Source: an uncultured Caryophanales bacterium | GTDB lineage: Bacteria; Bacillota_I; Bacilli_A; RF39; UBA660 | Length of the DNA stretch: 45,829 nt | Assembly: GCA_946615975.1 (NCBI GenBank) | Contig: CAMOID010000001.1 | Span: 130,638 to 176,466 of the forward strand | Direction: 5' to 3' | Shown: positions 16,294 through 27,760 of the stretch, in pieces | Layout: each line of letters starts with the position of its first letter | Numbering within the stretch: position 1 is the first letter of the stretch | Notes under the pieces: generated by a model | Databases searched by the model: none | The model's input: the letters and a program-made list of their open reading frames with translations, nothing else | What the model was told of the DNA's origin: nothing | Position numbers and translations under genes: made by a program

Positions 16294-16320
16294 AAATGAG
16301 GTTTTTACCTCATTTTTTTT
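16294..16320 (+). terminator. Intrinsic terminator
   Basis: AAATGAGGT-TTTT-ACCTCATTT, then a long U-tract. Confidence 0.9.
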
Positions 16321-16339
16321 ATTCATTCTTTTTATCTTA

Positions 16340-16348
16340 TGGTATAAT
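16340..16348 (+). promoter_or_regulatory. Extended -10 promoter (TGGTATAAT)
   Basis: TGG-TATAAT 20 bases upstream of the start codon at 16369. Confidence 0.6.
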
Positions 16349-16368
16349 TGAGTTATAGGAGGTTTAAC

Positions 16369-17760
16369 ATGAAGAAATTTTTTGAAAAACATGATTTATT
16401 CAAAATGAGCATGATTGTTTTATTACTTGCTGTATTATTTTCTTGGATAATGCCATATACATTCTTTGATGGTTCTAATTTTACAAATCAAGATGTAACT
16501 AGAGTTGGTTTATTCGATTTATCTACATACAGTATGTTAGGATTCTATTACTTCACTACATTCTTTATTTTTGTATTTGTAGTAGCTGGATTCTATAAGT
16601 TCTTAGGAAACATTCCTGGATATCAAGTAATGACAGACAAGATTGCTACTGTATTTAAAGGAAAGGAAAAAGTATTAGCTGTATTATCTATAGTAATCTA
16701 TGCAGTAATAACAAGTATTACTACTAATTTTATGGCACCTCTTGCTTTAATTCCACTTTCACTTACTGTATTTAGTAAGATAAAAGTTGATAAAGTAACT
16801 GGAGTTGCTTCTACAATTGGTGGTATGTTAATTGGTATTTTATGTTCTACATATAGTACTCAAGTTGCTGGTATGATTGTTAATGGATTCAAATTAGATT
16901 ATGTATTTGAATTAGTTCCAATCATTTTACTTGCAGTTGTAGCTATTGGTTTACTTTCATTCTTCGTTATTAAGAAGATTGATAATACAGACAAAGATAA
17001 TTTATTAGAAGATGTATTTGCACCTAAAACTACTAAAGCTCAAAAAGCTAGTGCTGTTCCAGTTGCAATTGTATTAGCAGTTGTATTAATCGCAACAGTT
17101 TTAGCATTTATTGGTTGGTCTGATGTATTTAAAGTTACTTTATTTACTGATTGGATGACTAGTATTAAAGATGCTGAAGTATTTGGTTTCAAATTATTTG
17201 GATCATTATTAGGTGAAAACGCTCAACCATTTGGTGCTTGGGATGGATTTACAGTTTCTGGTTTAATGTTTATTGCTACATTAATATTACAAATTGTTTA
17301 TAGAGTACCTGCAGATACTGTTATTGATTCATATTCTGCTGGATTCAAAAAGATTAATAAAACAGTTGTTATATTATTAGTTGTATATGCAATTTTAATT
17401 GTATCAGTTGTATTCCCAACAATACCTTATATTATTAGTGGAATTGCTAAATTAGGATCTAATGTATTTACATGGTTCTTAGAATCTGTATTAGTTTCTA
17501 TATTTGGTATTGATATGCAATATGTTATTACTTTAGGTGGTTCATATTTAGCTACTGTTGGTAATAATAGTGTTGCTGCATTAGCATTACAAACTGGTTA
17601 TGGTTTAGTTCAATTTATTTCTCCTACAAGTGTAGTCCTAGTATTCGGATTATCATTAATGGATGTTAAGTTTAAAGATTACTTCAAATTCATTTGGAAA
17701 TTCTTACTTGCATTACTTGTAGTAGTACTAATTGTACTTGCAGTTGTTGCATACGTATAG
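16369..17760 (+). CDS. Ion-transporter-superfamily membrane protein (YfcC/AbgT-like)
   Basis: 463 residues from ATG 16369 (TAGGAGG upstream); the TTG at 16348 overlaps the -10 box and is rejected. About 11-12 membrane segments with two half-repeats. A helix break TSITTNFMAPLALIPL (near 125-140) and a second one containing TVGNNSVAALALQTGYGLVQFISPTS resemble the hairpin regions of the IT superfamily (YfcC, DcuC, AbgT). The substrate is unknown; peptides, amino acids or dicarboxylates are typical for relatives. A second, clearer AbgT-type carrier is at 41499-43040. Monocistronic. Confidence 0.7.
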   Translation: MKKFFEKHDLFKMSMIVLLLAVLFSWIMPYTFFDGSNFTNQDVTRVGLFDLSTYSMLGFYYFTTFFIFVFVVAGFYKFLGNIPGYQVMTDKIATVFKGKEKVLAVLSIVIYAVITSITTNFMAPLALIPLSLTVFSKIKVDKVTGVASTIGGMLIGILCSTYSTQVAGMIVNGFKLDYVFELVPIILLAVVAIGLLSFFVIKKIDNTDKDNLLEDVFAPKTTKAQKASAVPVAIVLAVVLIATVLAFIGWSDVFKVTLFTDWMTSIKDAEVFGFKLFGSLLGENAQPFGAWDGFTVSGLMFIATLILQIVYRVPADTVIDSYSAGFKKINKTVVILLVVYAILIVSVVFPTIPYIISGIAKLGSNVFTWFLESVLVSIFGIDMQYVITLGGSYLATVGNNSVAALALQTGYGLVQFISPTSVVLVFGLSLMDVKFKDYFKFIWKFLLALLVVVLIVLAVVAYV

Positions 17761-17766
17761 TAAATA

Positions 17767-17791
17767 AAACTAGGTTATACCTAGTTTTTTT
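17767..17791 (+). terminator. Intrinsic terminator
   Basis: AAACTAGGT-TAT-ACCTAGTTT followed by U's. Confidence 0.9.
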
Positions 17792-17792
17792 A

Positions 17793-17821
17793 TTGACTAA
17801 ATTATTAAAAAAGTATAAAAT
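17793..17821 (+). promoter_or_regulatory. Promoter of the T-box/pheST transcript
   Basis: TTGACT (17793-17798), 17-bp spacer, TAAAAT (17816-17821). Transcription should start near 17828. Confidence 0.65.
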
Positions 17822-17827
17822 AGTTCT

Positions 17828-18040
17828 AGTAATGCGGAGATAGTATTCAAAGTAATTATATATTTAACTTACTAGAGAAAAGGTATCATCGGGTGGAAGT
17901 ACCTTAAGAACGTATATAATGAAATTTCAAATACAGGAGTATTAATCGCTTATCAGCGTTATAGATAATAAGTGCATGAAAGTCATGAACTAAGGTGGTA
18001 CCACGGGTATATCTCGTCCTTAGATTTATGGCTTTTTTTT
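17828..18040 (+). promoter_or_regulatory. T-box riboswitch controlling pheST (Phe, UUC specifier)
   Basis: The T-box sequence AAGGTGGTACCACGG is at 17992-18006. The antiterminator can be drawn: CTAAGG (17990-17995), bulge TGGTACC, ACG, loop, CGT, CCTTAG (18018-18023). Stem I is visible: base helix GTATT (17843-17847) with AATAC (17930-17934), 9-bp upper helix 17855-17863 with 17912-17920, and a distal arm AAGGTA...TACCTT at 17880-17905. The specifier loop holds TTC (17926-17928), the Phe codon, matching the downstream genes. The expression platform is odd: the U8 tract at 18033-18040 closes a helix (17981-17989 with 18025-18033) that extends the antiterminator instead of competing with it. 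Confidence 0.93.
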
Positions 18041-18061
18041 ATTATAGAAAGAAGGGTTAAT

Positions 18062-19108
18062 ATGAAAGAAAAGGTAGAACAAATTATAAGCCAATTACAA
18101 GAAGATATTAAGAATGTTAAGACTACTCAAGATGTTGTTGATATCAAAGCTAAGTATATTGGTAAGTCTGGTTTAATTACAGACCTTATGAAAAACATGA
18201 AAGATTATAGTCCAGAAGAAAGAAAAGAAATTGGACAAATAGTTAATGTTGCTAAAAATGAAGCAACTGAATTAATTGGTACTAAAGAAGAAGAAATCAA
18301 CAAGGCTATTCTAAATGAAAAGTTAGAAAAGGAAGCTATTGATATTTCATTACCTGCAACTGAAATTGCTACAGGTGCACCTTCAATACTAGAAAAGGTT
18401 ATTGAAGATTTTGAAGATGTATTTATGTCTATGGGATATGATGTAGTTGATGGTCCTGAATTAGAAGAAGATAGATATAACTTCGAATTATTAGGATTAC
18501 CAAAAGGACATCCAGCAAGAGATGCTCAAGATACATTCTATGTTAAAGGTGATGAATTATTATTAAGATCACATACATCTCCTGTTCAAGCAAGAGTTAT
18601 GACTTCTAAAAATGGTGATGAACCTGTTAGAATTATATGTCCTGGTAAAGCTTATAGAAGAGATGATGATGACGCTACTCATTCACATCAATTTACTCAA
18701 ATTGAAGGATTAATTGTTGATAAAGATATTAAGTTATCTGATTTAAAAGGAACTGTTACAGTTATTTGCAAGAGATTATTTGGAGAAGATACTGTAACTA
18801 GATTTAGACCTTCTTATTATCAATTTACTGAACCTTCAGTTGAAATGGATATTTCATGTTTTAATTGTAAAGGTAAAGGATGTAATATTTGTAAGAATAC
18901 TGGATGGATTACAATTGGTGGTGCTGGTGTAGTTCATTATGATGTATTAAAAGGATGTGGATATGATCCAAATAAATGGAGTGGATTCGCATTTGGATTT
19001 GGTGCTGAAAGATGTGCCATGCTTAAATATGGTATTAACGATATAAGAACTTTCTATAATGTAGATTTAAGAGAATCTAAAGTATTCGATAGAAAGGAGG
19101 AACAATAA
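18062..19108 (+). CDS. pheS: Phenylalanyl-tRNA synthetase alpha subunit
   Basis: 348 residues from ATG 18062 (GAAGGG upstream); the longer frame back to 17972 runs through the T-box and is false. N-terminal tRNA-binding coiled coil (1-85), then the class II catalytic core: DRYNFELLGLPKGHPARDAQDTF, SHTSPVQAR, PGKAYRRDDDDATHSHQFTQIEG, and the zinc-knuckle-like C-x2-C-x4-C-x2-C near CFNCKGKGCNIC. The motif 3 region is FAFGFGAERCAML. The segment usually holding a His-Pro before motif 1 reads TGAPSILEKVIEDF, a deviation from most bacterial PheS. First gene of pheST under T-box control. Confidence 0.96.
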   Translation: MKEKVEQIISQLQEDIKNVKTTQDVVDIKAKYIGKSGLITDLMKNMKDYSPEERKEIGQIVNVAKNEATELIGTKEEEINKAILNEKLEKEAIDISLPATEIATGAPSILEKVIEDFEDVFMSMGYDVVDGPELEEDRYNFELLGLPKGHPARDAQDTFYVKGDELLLRSHTSPVQARVMTSKNGDEPVRIICPGKAYRRDDDDATHSHQFTQIEGLIVDKDIKLSDLKGTVTVICKRLFGEDTVTRFRPSYYQFTEPSVEMDISCFNCKGKGCNICKNTGWITIGGAGVVHYDVLKGCGYDPNKWSGFAFGFGAERCAMLKYGINDIRTFYNVDLRESKVFDRKEEQ

Positions 19109-19109
19109 G

Positions 19110-21476
19110 ATGATATCTTTAAATTGGGTAAAAGATTATATTGATCTTGAAGGTGAAGATTTAGTTGAATTAGCTGATAAAGTTACTAAAGCTGGTATTA
19201 ATGTTGAAGGTGTTGTAACTAATCATATTAATAACTTAGTTGTTGGTGAAGTATTAGAATGTGTTGATCATCCAGATTCAGATCACTTACATGTTTGTAA
19301 GGTTAATGTTGGAAAAGAAACAGTACAAATAGTGTGTGGTGCTCCAAATGTTAGAGCAGGATTAAAAGTAATAGTTGCATTACCTGGTGCCGTTCTTCCT
19401 GGAGATTTTGAAATTAAAGCAGGTAAGATTCGTGGAGAAGAATCTAATGGTATGATTTGTGCTTTATTTGAATTAGGATTAGAAGAAAAAACAGAAGAAA
19501 CATATAATAAAGGTATAGAAGAATTACCTGAAGATGCTCCAGTTGGAATGGATGCAATGGAATATCTTGGATGTGATGATACATTATATGAATTAGATGT
19601 TCATAAACACAGAAATAATGACTGTTATTATCACATTGGATTTGCTCATGAAATTGGTACTGTATTAGGTAAAAAAGTTACTTATCCAGAAGCTAAATAT
19701 GATGAAGTAAAAGATGATGTTAATAATTATGTTGAATTAAAAGTTGAAACTGATAGATGTCCATTCTATTTAGGTAAGATGGTTAGAAATGTAAAAATTG
19801 GTGAATCACCTGAATGGATTAAAAAGAGAATTATTGCTGCAGGTATGAGACCAATTAACAATGTTGTAGATATTTCTAACTTTGTAATGTTAGAGTATGG
19901 ACAACCAACACATTTCTTTGATGCAGATAAGTTAGGTAAAACTGTTTTAGTTAGAGATGCTTATGCTGATGAAAAACTTGTAACATTAGATGAAGTTGAA
20001 AGAACTTTATCTCCAGCTGATATTGTTATTACTGATGGTAATGTTCCAACTTGTATTGCTGGTGTTATGGGTGGTATGAATACAGAAGTTGATGAAAATA
20101 CTAAAAATATTTTCATTGAAGCTGCTATATTTGATGCTTTCTCAATTACTAAAACTTCAAATAGATTAAATTTAAAATCAGAAGCTTCACGTAGATATGG
20201 TAAAGGATTAAATTATGAATATACTATAGCTGCTATGGATAGATGTTGTGCTCTTCTTCAAGAATATGCATCAGGTGAAGTATTATCAGGAACTGTATTA
20301 CATGATACAGTTGATAAGACTGAAAAGACTATTGATGTAACTACTGAAGATTTAAACGGAGTACTTGGAATGCATATGACTAACGAAGATGTTGAAAAAC
20401 AATTAGATAAGTTAGATTTCCCATATGAATTAAATGGAGATACATTCCATATTACTATTCCAAGAAGAAGATTAGATGTTGAACCTAATAAAGCAGATTT
20501 AGCTGAAGAAATTGGTAGATTATATGGATATAATAATCTAGAAGATACATTACCAGTTGTAGGTACTAAACGTGGTGTTTATGTTGGTGATGTTGCTCTT
20601 AGAAAATCAATTTCTAAGAGATTAAGACAACTAGGATTAACTGAAGTAAGAACTTATACTTTAGTTCCTGAAGATGTTGCTAATTCATTCAATTATGATA
20701 ATAAAGAAGTATTAGCATTACCAAATCCTATGTCTTCTGATAAAGGATATTTAAGATTATCTTTATTACCTTCATTAATTCAAACTTATGAATATAATAA
20801 AGCTAGAAAAGTTGAAAATATTAATATCTATGAAATAGCTAAAACATATGATAAAGATTATGTTGAAGATCATAAAGTTGCTATGTTAATAAGTGGTACT
20901 TATATGGCTAATGCAGTTAATCAAGTTAATGTTAAAGCTGATTTCTATTTATTAAAAGGTATTATTGAAAACTTACTTAAATATTTGGGATTCAAAAATA
21001 GATATGATTTCCAAAAGGTTGAAGTTAAAGAATTACATCCAGGTGTAAGTGCTTCAATTATGATTGATAGAAAACCAGTTGGTATAATTGGTAGAGTACA
21101 TCCATCTATGATGAAAGATAATATTTATGTAGCTGAATTATCTATGACAGCTCTATATAACTTAAAAACTAAACCACTTAAGTTTAAAGAAGCTTCTAAA
21201 TATCCTGAAATTAAAAAGGATGTTGCGTTTGTTGTTCCAAATGAATTAACTAATGCTGAAATTGAAGCAGTTATTAAACATGCAGGTGGAAGATTATTAG
21301 ATAACATTGATATATTCGATATTTATAGAGATATTGAACCTGGAAAGAAATCTATGGCATATAACTTAACATTCAAAGATGATACTAGAACATTATCTGA
21401 TGAAGAAGTAATGCAAGTATTTAATAATGTTATTAAAGAAGTTGAATCTAAATTAGATGCTAAATTAAGAGGATAA
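19110..21476 (+). CDS. pheT: Phenylalanyl-tRNA synthetase beta subunit
   Basis: 788 residues, normal length. Domain order: EMAP-type tRNA-binding domain (about 38-150, with VDHPDSDHLHVCKV), B3/B4 editing region (about 210-390, PINNVVDISNFVMLEYGQPTHFFD), B5 (about 405-480), catalytic-like core and C-terminal ferredoxin-fold anticodon-binding domain (about 695-788, YPEIKKDVAFVV). It forms the alpha2beta2 enzyme with PheS; the start is one base after the pheS stop, with AGGAGG in the pheS tail. Confidence 0.97.
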   Translation: MISLNWVKDYIDLEGEDLVELADKVTKAGINVEGVVTNHINNLVVGEVLECVDHPDSDHLHVCKVNVGKETVQIVCGAPNVRAGLKVIVALPGAVLPGDFEIKAGKIRGEESNGMICALFELGLEEKTEETYNKGIEELPEDAPVGMDAMEYLGCDDTLYELDVHKHRNNDCYYHIGFAHEIGTVLGKKVTYPEAKYDEVKDDVNNYVELKVETDRCPFYLGKMVRNVKIGESPEWIKKRIIAAGMRPINNVVDISNFVMLEYGQPTHFFDADKLGKTVLVRDAYADEKLVTLDEVERTLSPADIVITDGNVPTCIAGVMGGMNTEVDENTKNIFIEAAIFDAFSITKTSNRLNLKSEASRRYGKGLNYEYTIAAMDRCCALLQEYASGEVLSGTVLHDTVDKTEKTIDVTTEDLNGVLGMHMTNEDVEKQLDKLDFPYELNGDTFHITIPRRRLDVEPNKADLAEEIGRLYGYNNLEDTLPVVGTKRGVYVGDVALRKSISKRLRQLGLTEVRTYTLVPEDVANSFNYDNKEVLALPNPMSSDKGYLRLSLLPSLIQTYEYNKARKVENINIYEIAKTYDKDYVEDHKVAMLISGTYMANAVNQVNVKADFYLLKGIIENLLKYLGFKNRYDFQKVEVKELHPGVSASIMIDRKPVGIIGRVHPSMMKDNIYVAELSMTALYNLKTKPLKFKEASKYPEIKKDVAFVVPNELTNAEIEAVIKHAGGRLLDNIDIFDIYRDIEPGKKSMAYNLTFKDDTRTLSDEEVMQVFNNVIKEVESKLDAKLRG

Positions 21477-21492
21477 AAAATCCTCTTTTTTT
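21467..21492 (+). terminator. Terminator of pheST
   Basis: AAGAGGA ... TCCTCTT with U's to 21492; the stop codon lies in the hairpin. Confidence 0.9.
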
Positions 21493-21525
21493 ATGTAAAC
21501 AATAGTTAAAAATATATATGATATT

Positions 21526-21534
21526 TGTTATAAT
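21526..21534 (+). promoter_or_regulatory. Extended -10 promoter of pcrA (TGTTATAAT)
   Basis: TGT-TATAAT; weak -35 TTAAAA at 21506-21511. Confidence 0.6.
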
Positions 21535-21558
21535 ATTTAAATGGAAGAAGGAAAAGAC

Positions 21559-23646
21559 ATGGTAAATTTCAACGGATTAAATGAACAACAATTAGAAGCG
21601 GTTAAACACATAGATGGACCATGTCTAGTAATGGCTGGAGCTGGTTCTGGTAAAACTAAAGTATTAACAACTAGAATTGCAAATTTAATTGAAAGTGGAA
21701 TAAAAGATTATAATATTTTAGCTATTACTTTTACTAATAAAGCAGCTGGTGAAATGAGAGATAGAGTATTTAATATGATTGGTGATGTTAGATCTTTTAT
21801 TGGTACTTTTCACTCATTTGGTTTAAGAATAATAAGAGAGAATTATCAATTATGTGGATTAGATAATAATTTTACTATTATTGATTCAGAAGATAGCTTA
21901 TCAATTATTAAAAAAATATTAAAGAATAATAATATTGATCCTAAAAAGTTTAGTCCATATGCTGTAAGAAATAGAATATCTTTAATAAAAAATGAAATGA
22001 TGACAGATGCTGAAATGGATAGAGTATGGAATACTCAATTTGATAAGATGTGTGTAGATATTTATCATACATATCAAAGAATATTATCAGAATCTAATGT
22101 TTTAGACTTTGATGATTTATTAATGAAACCTGTAGAATTATTTAGGGATCATGCTGATATACTAGAAAAGTATCAAGATAGATATCAATATATATTAATA
22201 GATGAATATCAAGATACTAACCCAGTTCAATATAAATTAAGTAAGTTACTTGCTAATAAATATAAAAATATATTTGTTGTAGGTGATATGAATCAAAGTA
22301 TATATGCTTTTAGACAAGCCGATTATAAAAATATAATTAACTTTGAAAATGATTATTCTAATTGTCATGTTATAAAATTAGAAGAAAATTATAGAAGTAC
22401 AAATAATATATTAAATGCTGCAAACTGTGTTATTAAAAATAATGTTAATAGAAAAGATTTAAAACTATGGTCTGAAAAAGGCGATGGTGTTAAAGTTAAA
22501 TACATGCGTAGCTATGATGAAAGACATGAAGCTAAACAAGTTGTTGATGAAATAAAGAAATTACTTAAAGATGGATATAAGAGAAGTGATATAGCTATTC
22601 TTTATAGAACAAATGGACAATCACGTGTATTTGAAGAAGAAATAGTTGCTAATAATATTCCTTATAAAGTTGTGGGTAGTATTTATTTCTATAATAGAAA
22701 AGAAATTAAAGACTTAATTGCATATTTAAGATTAATATATAATCCAAATGATAATATTTCTTTAAGAAGAATTATTAACTATCCTAAAAGAGGTATAGGT
22801 GATGCTGCTGTTGATAAACTAGAAGCATATGCTGAAGGTAATAGTTGTTCAATGTTTGATGCATTATCAACTCCAAAAGAAATTAAGTTTAAAAATTTAA
22901 TTGGTGAATTAATTGAAGATAGTCAAAAAATGTCATTAACTGATTTAATTGATGATATTATTGTTAAAGCTGAAATAGATAAAGATTTAACACAAGATGC
23001 TAAATTAGAAGACGAATTAAGATTAGATAACTTAATGGAATTTAAATCTGTTACTGAAAATTTTGAATCAGTTGAAGGTTCAGTAGATTTAGGAGAATTC
23101 CTAGAAGAAATATCTTTAGTAGCTGATATGTCTCAACATAGAGAAGATGGAGATGAAGTTACATTAATGACTCTTCATGGCTCTAAAGGTTTAGAGTTTG
23201 GTGTAGTATTCTTAGTAGGTATGGAAGAAGGAATATTCCCTCATTCTAATGCTTTACTAGAAGAAGATGGGTTAGAAGAAGAAAGAAGACTTTGCTATGT
23301 TGGTATAACAAGAGCGAAAGAATTACTTTATTTAACTAATGCTAAACGAAGAATGTTATATGGTAGAGAAAATAATAATATGCCTTCTAGATTTATTGAT
23401 GAAATAGATAAAGAATATGTTGAAACAATTAATAATATTCCTGGTGAGACATATCAAGAAAGAATTGATACACGTAAGATGTATAATGAAGGTTCTAATG
23501 AAGATATTAAACAAGGTGATACTATTGAACATGAAACATTAGGATTAGGTGTTGTTATTAAAGTTGATGGATCATTGATAGATGTAGCATTTAAAACTGG
23601 TGTAAAAAAATTGATGAAAAATCATAAGAGTATAAAAAAGATTTAG
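21559..23646 (+). CDS. pcrA: ATP-dependent DNA helicase PcrA/UvrD
   Basis: 695 residues from ATG 21559; the ATG at 21541 is too close to the -10 box and upstream of the GGAAAAG site. SF1 motifs in order: Walker A AGAGSGKT (about 26-33), TFTNKAAGEMRDR, IDEYQDTN, GDMNQSIYAFRQA, LEENYRST, VTLMTLHGSKGLEF, and RRLCYVGITRAKE. The C-terminal Tudor-like segment (GDTIEHETLGLGVVIKVDG) is the RNA-polymerase-binding element of PcrA. It works in repair and clearing of transcription-replication conflicts. It lies near ligA, as in Bacillus, but a nucleotidyltransferase gene is inserted between them. Confidence 0.96.
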   Translation: MVNFNGLNEQQLEAVKHIDGPCLVMAGAGSGKTKVLTTRIANLIESGIKDYNILAITFTNKAAGEMRDRVFNMIGDVRSFIGTFHSFGLRIIRENYQLCGLDNNFTIIDSEDSLSIIKKILKNNNIDPKKFSPYAVRNRISLIKNEMMTDAEMDRVWNTQFDKMCVDIYHTYQRILSESNVLDFDDLLMKPVELFRDHADILEKYQDRYQYILIDEYQDTNPVQYKLSKLLANKYKNIFVVGDMNQSIYAFRQADYKNIINFENDYSNCHVIKLEENYRSTNNILNAANCVIKNNVNRKDLKLWSEKGDGVKVKYMRSYDERHEAKQVVDEIKKLLKDGYKRSDIAILYRTNGQSRVFEEEIVANNIPYKVVGSIYFYNRKEIKDLIAYLRLIYNPNDNISLRRIINYPKRGIGDAAVDKLEAYAEGNSCSMFDALSTPKEIKFKNLIGELIEDSQKMSLTDLIDDIIVKAEIDKDLTQDAKLEDELRLDNLMEFKSVTENFESVEGSVDLGEFLEEISLVADMSQHREDGDEVTLMTLHGSKGLEFGVVFLVGMEEGIFPHSNALLEEDGLEEERRLCYVGITRAKELLYLTNAKRRMLYGRENNNMPSRFIDEIDKEYVETINNIPGETYQERIDTRKMYNEGSNEDIKQGDTIEHETLGLGVVIKVDGSLIDVAFKTGVKKLMKNHKSIKKI

Positions 23647-23662
23647 TAATAAATCTTTTTTT
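23637..23662 (+). terminator. Terminator of pcrA
   Basis: AAAGATTTA-GTAA-TAAATCTTT plus U's; the TAG stop straddles the loop. Confidence 0.85.
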
Positions 23663-23666
23663 GTTT

Positions 23667-23672
23667 TATAAT
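23667..23672 (+). promoter_or_regulatory. -10 box (TATAAT) of the 23691 gene
   Basis: Five bases after the U-tract; no -35 or TG extension. Confidence 0.4.
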
Positions 23673-23690
23673 AAGTTTGGGTGATAAAAA

Positions 23691-24581
23691 ATGGAAAAAA
23701 CATTAGTAGTATTAGCTGCTGGAATGGGATCTAGATTTGGTGGAATGAAACAAACTTATCCAGTTGGACCAAATGATGAATTCATCATGGATTATTCTAT
23801 TTATTCTGCTATCAAATATGGATTTACTAAAGTAGTTTTTATTATTAGAGAAGAATACTTAGATTTATTCAAAAGTACTATTGGAAAAAGAATAGAAGGA
23901 AAAATTAAAGTTGGATATGCATTCCAAAAATTAGATGATATTCCTGAAGGATTTGAAGTTCCAGAAGGAAGAGAAAAACCTTGGGGAACTGCACATGCAA
24001 TTTATTGTGCACGTAATGAAATAGAAGGAAACTTTGGAGTAATAACTGCAGATGATTTCTATGGAGATAAAGGATTTGAAGATTTAGCTAAAGGATTAGA
24101 TACAAATCATTCATGTGTAATTGGTTATCATGTAGCTGATACTTTATCTGAAAATGGAGCAGTTAAAAGAGGTATTATTAAATCAACTGATGGAGTTATA
24201 AATTCTATAATTGAATCATCATGTGTATTAGAAGGAGATAAAGTAAAATGTACTCCACTTGATGAATCAATTCCTGAATTCTATGTTGAAAAAGATAATT
24301 CTTGTTCAATGTTATTAAATGGATTTACACCTGATATGATTACTAAAATTGGTGATACTATGAAATCTGATTTTGAAAAACATAAAGATAACTTAGCTAC
24401 TTATGAAATGTTATTACCAGATATCATGGATGAATATATAAGAGAAGGTAATATTATCTTAGATATTCCTACAGATTCTATATGGGTAGGTATGACTTAT
24501 AAAGAAGATGCTGAATATCTAAAAGAATTTATTAAAAAAGAAATTGAAAAGGGAGTATATCCTGAAAATTTATGGAACTAA
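23691..24581 (+). CDS. Sugar nucleotidyltransferase-like protein
   Basis: 296 residues. The N-terminus LVVLAAGMGSRFGGMKQ is the nucleotide-binding signature of the NTP-transferase (GT-A-like) fold. KPWGTAHAIYCARN and VITADDFYGDKGF (metal-binding Asp pair) are the usual following motifs. Relatives activate sugar-1-phosphates or choline-type head groups with an NTP. No partner kinase or glycosyltransferase is adjacent, so the substrate is open. Monocistronic, with an 8-9-bp terminator. Confidence 0.85.
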   Translation: MEKTLVVLAAGMGSRFGGMKQTYPVGPNDEFIMDYSIYSAIKYGFTKVVFIIREEYLDLFKSTIGKRIEGKIKVGYAFQKLDDIPEGFEVPEGREKPWGTAHAIYCARNEIEGNFGVITADDFYGDKGFEDLAKGLDTNHSCVIGYHVADTLSENGAVKRGIIKSTDGVINSIIESSCVLEGDKVKCTPLDESIPEFYVEKDNSCSMLLNGFTPDMITKIGDTMKSDFEKHKDNLATYEMLLPDIMDEYIREGNIILDIPTDSIWVGMTYKEDAEYLKEFIKKEIEKGVYPENLWN

Positions 24582-24608
24582 AAAGCACTGTAGAATAAGT
24601 GCTTTTTT
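24581..24608 (+). terminator. Intrinsic terminator
   Basis: AAAAGCACT, 8-base loop, AGTGCTTTTTT. Confidence 0.9.
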
Positions 24609-24629
24609 AATGCTTAAATATGTATAATT

Positions 24630-24638
24630 TGATATAAT
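24630..24638 (+). promoter_or_regulatory. Extended -10 promoter of ligA (TGATATAAT)
   Basis: TGA-TATAAT; start codon 20 bases downstream. Confidence 0.55.
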
Positions 24639-24648
24639 ATATATATAG

Positions 24649-27178
<2,530 letters not shown>

Positions 27179-27213
27179 GTTCTACTTTTTCTATGTATTA
27201 TGTTATTAGAATA

Positions 27214-27222
27214 TGATATAAT
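27214..27222 (+). promoter_or_regulatory. Extended -10 promoter (TGATATAAT) of the 27252-30650 operon
   Basis: TGA-TATAAT, 29 bases upstream of the first start codon. Confidence 0.55.
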
Positions 27223-27251
27223 TTATATATCAAATTTCGAGGTGAAATATT

Positions 27252-27740
27252 ATGTCTAAAAAGGGAACAATTAAAAAATTTTATAGAAACAATAGAATAT
27301 ATTGCATACTAATGATGGTATCATTTTTATGTATATTATTATTAGGTGGAAGTGTATTAGTATATTTTATACATCAAGCTGCAGGTGATTCTTATGGTGT
27401 TAGACTTGAAGGAGTTAAAACAGAAGAAGTAGAAAAAGATGTTAATGCAATTAAAGATTGGTATTCTAATAAAGAAGGTATTATTAAATCTAATGTTAGA
27501 ATTCAAGGAAAGATTGTATATGTTGAATTTGAAGTAGATGCTTCAGTTTCAAATGAAACTATTCAAGGTATTGCAACTTCTTCATTAGAAGTTATAAGTG
27601 ATTACACTAAAGATACTTGTGATATTCAATTTATAGTAAATAGAAAAGATATGGGTTCATATTTTGGATCTAAAGGTAGAGGTAAAACTGTTATATCTTG
27701 GGCTAATTATAATTTAAATCAAGATAAAGCAGAGCAATAA
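27252..27740 (+). CDS. Unknown membrane-anchored protein
   Basis: 162 residues. Basic N-terminus, one membrane helix (about 18-42, CILMMVSFLCILLLGGSVLVYFI), then an external domain of ~115 residues with alternating alpha/beta pattern (KIVYVEFEVDASVSNETIQGIATSSLEVISDY). No known motif. First gene of a three-gene unit with the SBP/GGDEF-like protein (20 bases downstream) and the YihY-like protein, so probably part of the same envelope function. Confidence 0.75.
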   Translation: MSKKGTIKKFYRNNRIYCILMMVSFLCILLLGGSVLVYFIHQAAGDSYGVRLEGVKTEEVEKDVNAIKDWYSNKEGIIKSNVRIQGKIVYVEFEVDASVSNETIQGIATSSLEVISDYTKDTCDIQFIVNRKDMGSYFGSKGRGKTVISWANYNLNQDKAEQ

Positions 27741-27760
27741 AAGAAAATAGGTGAAAAACT

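Noticed and set aside
17972-18061. Longer PheS start including about 30 extra residues
   Set aside because: The extension translates the T-box and U8 tract; ATG 18062 has its own ribosome binding site and gives the normal PheS length.
22618-22627. Second CACGTG site in pcrA as a parS copy
   Set aside because: Only the central six bases match; the flanks (TCACGTGTAT) break the palindrome.
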